The position numbers and the translations under genes are program-made. Shown here in pieces: positions 10,057-20,700 of a DNA stretch of 40,842 nt. This DNA is from Zygnema cylindricum (Eukaryota; Streptophyta; Zygnematophyceae; Zygnematales; Zygnemataceae). Every line of letters starts with the position of its first letter. Positions within the stretch are counted from its first letter, which is position 1. The stretch is from positions 1 to 40,842 of the forward strand of contig JBBHKE010000803.1 of the NCBI GenBank assembly GCA_037447655.1. The letters run 5' to 3'. Under the pieces are notes generated by a model. That model ran no database searches and was not told the DNA's origin. It was given only the letters and a program-made list of their open reading frames with translations.

Positions 10057-10105
10057 TAGCTAGTCTCCTTCAGACTAGCTATAAAAGGTGATAGAATCAC
10101 CTTTT
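10057..10105. promoter_or_regulatory. Two adjacent perfect hairpins around a TATAAAA box
   Basis: Hairpin 1 is TAGCTAGTCT (10057-10066), loop CCTTC, AGACTAGCTA (10072-10081). Hairpin 2 is AAAAGGTGA (10083-10091), loop TAGAA, TCACCTTTT (10097-10105). Between and across them runs CTATAAAAGG (10079-10088), a good TATA box. It lies about 750 bp before the start codon at 10830, which would need a long leader, perhaps with an intron ending at the TTTCCAG near 10696 or 10810. The structure is certain; promoter function is inferred. Confidence 0.45.
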
Positions 10106-10346
10106 GCTTCGAAAACACATAATCGGACGGTCGAAGATGTCGCCCAACAGTTTGGAGAATCTTGACGAATCTCTAGTAATCGTGTTTTAAAAAAAAAAAA
10201 AAAGTACGGCACTGTACGAAATTGCGCTGGCTATGTACGAAAATGCACTTTTTCCAATTATGAACCTCACTTTTCGCCTGATGGAGGTTCACCCTACGGA
10301 TCGTGTTCACGTTCCCTGGCTCTTTGCAGATTCCCGTGGGACGTTG

Positions 10347-10382
10347 CAGTACACCGTGTATAGAGAGATACACGGTGTACTG
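10347..10382. repeat. Perfect 15-bp stem hairpin
   Basis: CAGTACACCGTGTAT, loop AGAGAG, then the exact complement ATACACGGTGTACTG. It lies in the presumed leader or promoter of the large gene. It could be an RNA hairpin or a palindrome left by a mobile element. Confidence 0.75.
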
Positions 10383-10829
10383 TACTCTAACACTAACACT
10401 GCAATAAACTACGATGCCGTACCGTATCTCATCGTACTTTCCAAGACCGTACCGTATTTTGGCGTCAACTTCACGCTTCTTGAGTTCTTGTGAAGCAGAA
10501 TATATTGCCTTTCCCTCCAGCGCTACAGGAACTCCAGAGCTGAACTTGACAAGACATGAAACCTTATTCAAAGCTCTATTCTTATCGCTGACAGGACATG
10601 AAACAATTTCAGAACTATAATCCTCCTATCTTTCTGCACCAATGATAAACCGCACGATTGATATTTTCAACATTCTACACTTGTCTTCTTTTCCAGTTTA
10701 TTACTCTTGTTGACAGTCTTACAAGCAAAGCAGCTACTGCCTTGCGTCCGAACTAATTACATTTTTCCGAAAAACTCGCATTTCTCCTTAGTCCGCTCCT
10801 TAATTTCCAGACGTACGTGTTATAATAGT

Positions 10830-11755
10830 ATGGGTGGAGGCTCTCCTACAAGGAGTCCACTGTTTGAAACGCTAGACACAGACATAGAACAGAATGTTAC
10901 TACCAATCAAGCGCCTGTTAATATGGACGTTGACTCAAAGGGAGATTTATCTCCTCAGCAGAAGGAAGCTTTTGATGCGAATTTAGTTAATACGACTTTT
11001 GTTGATGCAAATTTTTATACCGACGATCTTCTGACATGGCTGCAAGCTCGAAGCCTCGAGAGATGTCTCGAGGTTCTGAATACTTGTGGAATAAGAACAG
11101 GATCTCCTTCGTTACGGACAATGTACGACATAGTGAGCAATGGTACTCTCATGTCATCCCTGAAAATTGGAAAACGGAAACAGCTTGAAGCTGTGATGCG
11201 TACCCTAATTTCTGAGGATATTTTTTGGAAGCTCGTTCCAGCACCTAGCAGAAATGCAGTTCTTGAGGCATTCTTGGCCGAGGATCTTGATACTACAGAT
11301 GATATTTTAAGCCTTTCCGTTGAAGATTTGTCATCCATTTTGGAAGGATGTCAGCCACCATCCCTTGTGAATGAGATTTTCAACATTATTCAAGAACTTC
11401 GAACTGAAGGTGTACAAGAACCAGAATTACCAGCTTCTCTGTCGAAGGAGCCGCTTCACTTTGCTGCTGGAAAAAAAGAATCTTCTGAATTTTTGGAGGT
11501 TGCCAATGGTCTTTCGAAAATGCAGATTGACTCTGAAAACAAAATCAAAAACAAAAATGAAATTGACGATGTCAAGCAGTCTCCTCAAAAATTGGTAAAT
11601 GGTGAGGTTACGCTGAATGCCCAACCGAAGTTACAATGGCGGAAATTTAAGCTGATGGATTTGTGTGAAGACAAACAGAACGGAAGCCTTGTTGACAAAA
11701 TTGTGTTGAAAAGAGACGCAATTGCTGACTTATGCAACAACTTTCAGTCAAACAG
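10830..11755 (+). CDS. Exon 1: N-terminal helical, SAM-like region
   Basis: Encodes residues 1-308 plus two bases. The frame is open upstream to 10707 without an ATG, and TTTCCAG sites at 10690 and 10804 could end a leader intron, so 10830 is taken as start. Residues 65-127 (TDDLLTWLQARSLERCL ... GKRKQLEAVMRTLI) have the length and hydrophobic spacing of a SAM domain. A second similar helical block (about 140-200, with LSVEDLSSIL) follows. The SAM reading is tentative. The tail (about 205-270) is charged and low in complexity. Donor: AACAG|GTAACT, phase 2. Confidence 0.75.
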
Positions 11756-14700
11756 GTAACTTGTCTCAATCAAGTAGAGATTCTAGCGCATCATAAGAAT
11801 GAGAGTAAGAAAGAAAATTAAGCCTATGCTTTTGCTTAAATTTCCAGGTATTTTCACTGGTATTGCCATTTCCGACCTGGAATATTATTGCTGACATTGT
11901 TGACGGACGTTGAAGATTGACTTACAAAAATGTCTTGTATGTGAGAGTTTTTGAAATATATTTGTTCTTGATTTTGTTTATTGTTCTTTGTCTGCAATCG
12001 CATATTGTGTTTTTCTAGACACATGCAGGAGTATCCACAATTTTTTTTTATTATACCAGAATTTATAATTTAAATCATCATTTGGTGTTGTAGTTAAAGC
12101 ATAGTTACAATAACGTTATGTTTGGTTTGATTTCTGTTTTTTTGTTGGCCAATTCCATGTTATTAATGAATGACACAATGAGACTCAGGTCTCTTTTCTT
12201 TCTGTTCTAGTCCAAATGGTTTTACGATGGTTGATGTTCTTGTGGTAAATTTTTACCTATATTTGGCGCCTTCCAGACTTATTCTAGCGCAAGCATGTAG
12301 TTATTGTCGATATTTTCAGTTTGGACTTAATTCCAAACAGCTTTTTATACATTTTTTGTTTCTGGATGCTTGACTGCAGCTCTTCCACTAACGCCTCCAA
12401 GATTGTATTTGAGAAACTTGATGAGATATCTCACAAGTGCTATGGAGTTTTCGGTCATAAACAATCTATTCAAAAGTTTCTTCTTGGAGTTGGTGCCTGT
12501 GAACCTGGTTTGGTTGAAGCCAGTCAGCTTGCATCTCCTTGTACCGATGGTCCCGGATTATATGCTTTTGTTGCCACACCGGAGAGCATTTTGGCTCATC
12601 ATGATCCTGACAAAAGTGCCATGGAAGCTGATGTGTTTAACGCTACGTACTTGGTATTATGGCCACAAGAGGATGCCTTTTTGAACATCCAGGCTCAAAG
12701 CAAAACCACAACATTTTTCCGCTTTCTGACAAAACTATGTCACCAGGTGGGACTTCCAATCAGTTTGTGTACCTTACACTTATTTCGGCTGACTTCTACA
12801 GTTTCTTCACCAATGAAATCAATACATATTTAGTATATTTTGTGATGAATTCTGCTATTATGAGACTGAAGTGTTAGCAAACCAGGGGCGCTAGTTGTTG
12901 TAGATAAACTACTTAATTACACTTGCACTTAAGTACACATACCTTGAAAGAGGAACCACAAAGACATGAAACTGCCATGTATCGTTTGCTTTTCATCGAC
13001 TTGCTGGCATATGAAAAAAAACATGCTCTATGTGACAGTTTAATGCCCCTCTTTTGCAGGTTTTTATCTGTCTTGATGAACATTGTGCCCGCAACTTCCC
13101 AACAATACGGAAGAATAACAGATTCACTCGTCTTCATGAATATGTAGCAGAACAAGAGGTGGTTCAAGAAGAGAGTTTCTCACTGTGTGAAGGATTCACA
13201 GTCCGTTTTCCTCATGGGCCATCTCCTGAAGAGAACCACTTGCGGATGCTGATAGGTGGCCATGGTGGTGGTGCTATTCTCACCGGCAATCCACTCCCTC
13301 AAAAAACATATTTCCAAAAGTACTACAAGAGCTTGAAGTTCGATGAAGATGGTTTCATCAACATTGAGGTTGGGCTCATCCTCCAATATGAAATGCTTCA
13401 AAAATATTCACCTTGCGCAAAAAAAAAATCTTGTGTTTTCAAGGGGAGATGGTAATTGAAAAACTTGTTAATGCGTAAAATCTGTGTGTGTAGGCTCAAT
13501 TGGAGGGTTCTATAAATCCTTTATTTCTCTTTTGAACACTGTTCATTTGTCAAATGCTGCGCATTCACAAATTAACAATGCATGTCCCATTTTTTTCATG
13601 TGCTTTGCAGGATTTATGGAATCTCTGTAATATTCGTTTGGATAAAATGGAACCGTCACAGCAGACTAGGTTTTTTGAACACTTTTCTAAGGAGTCGCTG
13701 TACCTTGTGGCACAAATGAAGGCGAAGATGGCGGAGTTGGAGGACGAGGGTGTAAAAGCATATGAAGCGGAATGTGCAGATATTGAGAGAACAACACCTG
13801 ATAGGGCCAATTTGGAGGAAATGTTGAAATTTTATGCAAGCCAGCTAATTTTCAATTTATTCCCGACTTTGTCTGCAGAAATTTCACCTGATCGTCCTGA
13901 GGCGGAAATGAATCAAAAAATTGATCAATTTGTGGCACTTACAGGCTTGAGTATGGACAAGTTGAAGGAAATGCTGGGTTTTGAAAAGTATTGGGGTCTT
14001 TGTCGAAGACTTTGTTTGTGCCAGGCATACTTTTTGAGTGAACCTGCGGTGGAAATTTCTTTTGACACAATATTTGAATTTCTCACGAAACCAATCGAGC
14101 AACTTGAACGTCTTTCGTTCAAGACATTCCTTTATGTTGTAAAGGTTAATAGTCGTTCGAAGTGGGAGAAATTGTTGAATCAATCACGGCAGCTTTTTGA
14201 AAATGGACCTGAAGCTGAACTGCTAAAAGGGAAGGATGAGCGTAATTTGGAAATACTTCATGCCATGATGCTTCCCTTGGAGAAATACTTGCATCAAATG
14301 ACTAGTGACATTTTAGAGACAAAGGAGCTTGGGCCTGTTCATCGGAAAGAAGCAGCTTATCGCAAAATAAGACAGGAATATGAAATGCTGAAAAAACCTC
14401 TTGAAGCTGAAGCCTTGTTGAGTATTCGAACTCAGATTTTTGGCATGGTATATGAAGACGCCGAGACAGATGGTCTTCTGCATCTGAGTTCTTGTCAGAT
14501 TCGGACGAAATCAATGTATTTAGAAGGAGAAATGCAGCTGGCTGAAGAACTGCGAATGCGATATAGTGTGGAGAATCTTGTAATTCCTCAACCTGAGGAG
14601 TTAGGCCTTCAGAAAAATCCATTTCTGGAACTCCATCCACGTGCGAGAAAGCAGGGGCAATTTCAGCTGCCTGCTTGTGCTGCAATTATCGGCAGCTGGT

Positions 14701-17700
14701 TAGTAAATAAGGATAAGGTGTTGGTGGTGGCAAGACAGGGTTCTGAAGAAGTGAAAATTGATATCGATCTGCATAGTTTGCGAGAAGAAAGATCTTGGCA
14801 TATCAAAAGCATAAGAAAACCAGTTCATCTTGCAGCTTTTGATGAAATCCATAGATTGTTAGCAATCTATGTCTGGGGTGGCTCGTCTTCTAGTTTTACT
14901 GAGGTTGACTTATCAGCTCCACTTATCAGTAGCCTTGTCGTTTATCGCTTTGGCGAAGATTACCAGTATTTATCGCAAGCTGGACCTCCATATGAGCTCC
15001 ATCGACTGGAGGGAGAGGCCAAATTACGCTGTATGGCTTTCTTACATGGATGTCAAAAGCTGGCACTTTTGGACGTCAGCAACAGGATTCGCTTTTATGA
15101 CGTCCTCGGACAGGACAGTCTTCGCAGTACTATCCAATTAGAAAGCAATCTCCTTCCCTTGCGTTTGCTATCACTGGAGAGAGGACTCTGTCTCATGGTG
15201 GTATGTCAAGTTGAAGGAGAGGAGGACATTCAAATTCGTCCGTATATCAGTCCATCGTATACTCCTCTTTTGCCTGTCAAAATCAGTTCACCAAATAGCA
15301 CCAATCCAGATTTGGCAGGGATGTGGGAAGTATTTACATTGGGTGCCCAAGTAACCCAGGCACATTTATGTCTCCTTGATTTTGGATCTTTGACTTTGAC
15401 TAGTCATGTCATCGTAGCGACGGGGAGGGAGCAGTCCCTTATTATCACAAAAGCAACAGCAGAACTTGAGCAGTCTTCCGGTTCTTCTAGCGTACAGGAA
15501 CTGACACCTTTAGAATATGTTTTCTTTGTTTTCGACAAGTTTCCTGTCCAGGGAGAGGCTAAGGTTCGGAGCTTACCAGCAAATCCAAAAGTTTCTGTCC
15601 TTTTTGATTGCAGCCCACAGTTATTTACGAGCAACGAGCTTGAAGAGCGGACAAGAAACTATATGACCTCAATATGGAATTCTTTAATGGACATTAAAAA
15701 GCCTTTGGAAAAGCTACAACTTTTAGAGAGATTGTCGGTAATGTGTTTTGGCTCGAGTTTCAGCAGTTATTCAAATGGTAGCGTTTTGCTAAACACATTT
15801 AACTCGCGTGATGAACCGATCGGGAAGTGGCTGAGGCAGCTAATTTGCTTGGTACCGATTCAGATAGCCAGAGCCGAAGATAATGACTTCCATGTTTTGA
15901 CAGATGGCATGTCTCTTCCTGAAGAACATGCCAGAAATGTTCAAGATTGTGCACAACACATTCACCTGGGACTTTATGATGCTATTCTTCGTTGGTGGCC
16001 GGGAAAAGTGGTAGCTATTTCCTCTATGGGTAAGCAGAGTACAGGAAAAAGCTATACGTTGAATCACTTGTTTGGTTTGTCGTTTGAGATTTCTGGGGCG
16101 CGCTGTACAGATGGGTGTTGGATGACAATGTGTGAAGCAGATAGCGCCGATGGAGAAAACGGTGTCCTTTATGTTGTGTTGGACTTTGAGGGTCTGGGTT
16201 CATTTGAAAGAACTGATCAAGAAGATATGCTCCTTTCTGTGTTTAATGCTGCAATATCAGGATTGACAATTTTTAAGACAGAGTACAGGCTCGATCGTGA
16301 CATTGAGCAGATGTTTTCACGCTTTCAGGCTGGGGTGGGTCTGATCAAAGGGGATATGCGTTTATTCAAAGGGCTTTTCTGTATAGCAAACAAGGATGTT
16401 GCTCTTCGCGACATCAACAGCATCGCGGCTGAATTTGAGTCAAAACTGCGGCAAATTATGGCAGCAGACTCGGAACGCAATTTCATCAGCATGATGTACA
16501 ATAATAGATTTTCTGTTCTCCCCTTCCCGCCTCTCGGTGATCGTGCTTACTATTCAGAACTTCATACAATTGAGACGCTCCTGATGCGTAGACCAGTGCA
16601 GTTTTTGAATGGAAAGTCGTTCTCCGATTGCATGAAGACTATTATGGCCAAAATGCAGCTTAAAGATTGGCGATCTCTTGAGCGCCAAGAGGTAGAAACT
16701 CGTCTGCGGTATCTCGAAGCTCATTTGGAGATTGCCTTGCGGACTGGAAGGGTTGATACGGAGGATTGTGCTGAAGAGGAGCTTAACTGTCTGGACACAG
16801 GGAACATGATTCCTGACTTACCCCTTCACCATTATCTCCCTGACGACAGCCAGCTGCCAGTTATGGATGATGTGACGAAGGCGTTTTTGGATGTTTCTGT
16901 CATCATTCCAACCGGCGATGCTGGTGGTGGGGATGTTTTTATGAACAAGCTGTTCGCGACCTATGAAAGTATGGTTTGTATTAGGACAGGAAAAAATCAC
17001 GTGCTTTGGCATAAACAGTTTGCTGATTTTGTGGTTGCTGTTTGTGAAAGGAGAGCGACCAGAGTGACAAAATGGGTAAACGCAAATCTTGACCGATTTA
17101 CTGGAGTAGATGCACTAAAAGAAGATGGATTTGGAGCCGGTTTGCATAAGGATGATGAGGCGGCAAAGTTCATCTATCAAGCTAATATAAGTGCCGACAG
17201 GCTCCGTGATGAGTGGCAAGTAAGTTTAATCTACCATATGCAATCTACACTTTTTTTGAATTGTGTGAATTTTTGGAATTTTATGGCTGCAACTTGGCTT
17301 GTTAAAACTTGTCTTGATTTAGACTTTCACTTGGGGATATAATGTGATTTTATTACATTACAAGCGGCGTGTAACCCTTCAAAGTGCGGAAGTAAGCCAC
17401 TCCGGCTTTCTAAATTCACCACATGATTGTTTATACGTTTTTGCCATTTTACTGGGAATGTGGGAATTTTCTGACTCTCTGATCATTTCTACTCATTCAG
17501 AAATTCCGCTGGGGAGCATATGGTTGCCATATCTAACTCTGTGCATTCTTTAATTTACATAAATACTTGCAACAGGCTGACCCTTTTTGCTAGTGTTGTG
17601 TATCGGCAGGGTTTTGCCGATAATCAATATGTACCTTTTTTTGGCTTGCCGATAATCTATATATTGGCACGATATATCGATGCCGGTGTTATCGCCGATA

Positions 17701-20700
17701 AAAAACCGATAATATCCGTTTTTTATCGCGATAACACCGGTACCGATAACTATCGGCGATAATTGTACGGTTCATATCGTACAACTGTACGGTTTCTTCG
17801 TCGTACTGAACCGCCGTTATTCCGTTACACAGAGTGCGGAACAGATTTTCACACGTGGCATGCCACTCTATATACAGTGAAAAATATAATACAGTATAAT
17901 CTAAAGTACTATTATATAGCGTACTATATTTTTTCCACTTATCGCCGATAAGGAATTTGTTGGTCTCGAAGCGATATATCGGGACCCCTGACCGTTCGAT
18001 AACCGATAACTATCGGTATCGGTGTTATCGCGATAAATTTTTTGCCGATACACAACACTACTTTTTGCATTGTCTACTGTGTCTTTTTCCCACTTTGGGT
18101 GATTGCATACTACGCTTAAATCTTTGGATGATAAGTTTTGCAAATTGTGGTTTTGTGGCAGGTGTGCAAATCAACTTGTAGCCACTGTTACCTCTTTTGT
18201 CTTCTTCCGAAGAGCCATGCTACGGAGACTCATTCCTGTATGGGAAGCCATGAGTGTAAAGAGCTTTGCTGGTTTTGCCAGGAGGATGGGGAACAAAGTG
18301 TTTGCAGCGACAAAATGGGACATCCTGGTGAACATGACTGCAGGTGAGTGGGCATTTGCGAAACCTGAAAGACAATGAAACGAAAAAACGCCCAAAAAAA
18401 AAAAAGAAACCCTAAAAAGACAAAGAAACGAACGAAAAAAGGGAAGGAAAGAAAAAGTCGGAGAAAACCTAAGGAACAAAGAAAAGTAGAACTTTCAAAA
18501 GAAAAAAAAAAGGAGAGGGAGAGAAAGAGGGAGAGAGCGAGAGCGAGAGGGAGAGAGAGAGGAGAGCGAGAGGGAGAGCGAGAGGGAGAGAGAGAGGGAG
18601 AGAGAGAGGGAGAGAGAGATAGAAAAGCAGTAAGTGGGGAGGAAGAGAGAGATAAAAAAAGGTCTTACTATTTTTTTGTTCTTTTTCTTTTCTTTCTTCT
18701 TTTATTTTGTCCTTATGCACTTGTCAACGCCAGAAAAGACAAAATAAAATTGTCCTAAGTGGAGAAAATTTCGCAACATGAAGGTTATTTTTCCTTCAAT
18801 CCTCTCCCTTCCCTTACCTCCACTCCCTTCACTTACTTCCTCCACCTTCCCTCTTTCCCCTTGCTTTCCTCTCTCCCTCCTCTCCCTCCTCTCCCTCCAC
18901 CCCTCCAATTCCCTCTCCCACCCTTTCCCTTCTTCTTCTCCTCCCAGATTCCCCCTCTCTCCTTCCCTCCACCCCTCCACCTTCCTCTCTCTTACCTCTC
19001 CTCCCCCACAATTTTTTTTTTCTATCTTCTCTTCCATTCTTATCTTCAAGAGCGATTTTTTCTTCCTCTTACTCCCCCTCTCCCATACCCCCTTTCTCCT
19101 CCCTTCTTTACCTTCAATCCCCCCTCCCCTCTCTCTCTCTCCCTCTCTCTCTCTCAGTCTTCTGTACTTTTTGCCATTTGCAGTTTACGTTACCTTTATT
19201 GTATTATTGATTGCAGTATTCTACGGTGTCAGAAGCGAATGGCGAGAGAGAGGGATGCAGTGTTCCTATACCTCCCTTTAAGCTCAAACATGAGGGCTCC
19301 CACCGCCACTCGTTGGATCCTCGTGTAGTTCACTATTGTGACCAACGTTGCCCTACATGTCTCTACTTCTGCGACCAGCCTTTTGGACACTCTGGAAGTC
19401 ACAGTGCCGCTCATGGAATGATGAGGAATTGTTTTTTTGTCTCTGATACTGAGGTAAAATAGATCTCAAAAGGTGCATTCAATTTTCGGTTCCATTTTTT
19501 GGTCTCATTTTTAGTTGCACAAGCCTTTTTTATCTGTTATTTACACGGTTTAGTCTGAACGATTGTCAGTGGCAATGTGGCCATTTATTACTGTAGACGT
19601 GATTTTATTGGTGATCACCTTGTGTCGGATTATGGTTCCTGGGTCGATTCTTTTTTTTTATAATTATTAATAGGTTTTTGAAAGGTCTTATAAATAATTA
19701 TTATCTTGGTCTGGAGTTTGTGCCTACAGGAAATTGACGTTGGACAGCGGAAATATGTTGTGGGGGAGTCAGGAAAAGCGGAAATGTGTGACATGTTCTG
19801 TAGGACTATGGGTAGGGGACACATTCATGTGCTTCCATGTGATGTGCAACCAGGGTCTGTGTGTACCCATTCTGCAAAAGATGGACGACAACATGAAACA
19901 TGTCGTTACATTGGAAAATCTGCTGGTCGGGTTCTTACCGAGAAGCCGAAAGACGAATTAACTCATTCGTGCTATTGGCCGACAATCAATTGGACGGACC
20001 CATGTGCTGTTTCTGAGCGCGAGGTAGTTTCTCAATCTCAAAAGTTGCTGGCAACAGTATATTTGCAGATGGTTTTCTTGATGAGCGTTGAACTTGTTGA
20101 ATATTGAATTGCCCATTGCCTCCTTTTACTTGACGCTGGTGAGACTGGTCCCCCAATTTATGTAACGAAAATTATGAAAGCTGAAAAGTTTTTGAGAGTT
20201 GCTAATCACAGCATTGCAGGAGGAATATCCTGGTCTGTATCGGTAATCGTTTACCCGGTAAACAAAGCTGCCAAAGTGAGCTAACTTTGGTTCCAGCAGA
20301 TCTGGTGGATGAAAACTATCTTTCGTTTTGTAAATTTAAAACTTCTTACATATACAGCTTTCATTTGCACAAAAAGCCTGCAATTCCTTGATCAGCAATA
20401 TTAAAGTTATCTTGACATTTAAACACTGATATTTTTTCCTTTTTAGCTTGTGTGCCATATATTGGTGATCCTGAGAAAGCTTAATCTTAACCAGTACTGA
20501 GATGCACCAGACTGTAATTTGATAAAAAATGTGTCGTTTCCAAATTGGGTACACACATTTCTGGTGTCTGAGGAAATAGGTCAATTGAACTGAACTAACG
20601 TTGTTTAATCTGTTTTATTGGATTCCTGAAGGAGCTTCTTTAAAAAAAAAACAATTTGTATTGATCTTTATAACTCGAGTCCTATACAACTCTTCATGGC

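Noticed and set aside
12321-12379. Extending exon 2 upstream to the first open codon at 12321
   Set aside because: The phase-matching acceptor GACTGCAG at 12379 gives a conserved-looking join; the upstream sequence is T-rich intron.
14301-14685. 127-codon minus-strand frame inside exon 4
   Set aside because: It is a shadow of the open plus-strand exon with no motif of its own.
19217-19260. Starting exon 6 at the TTGCAG at 19216
   Set aside because: Its pyrimidine context is better, but it is out of phase with exon 5; 19261 restores phase and leads straight into the conserved PIPP motif.
18375-19328. Long frames in the GA/CT tracts (up to 189 codons, both strands)
   Set aside because: They are low-complexity translations of simple repeats inside intron 5.
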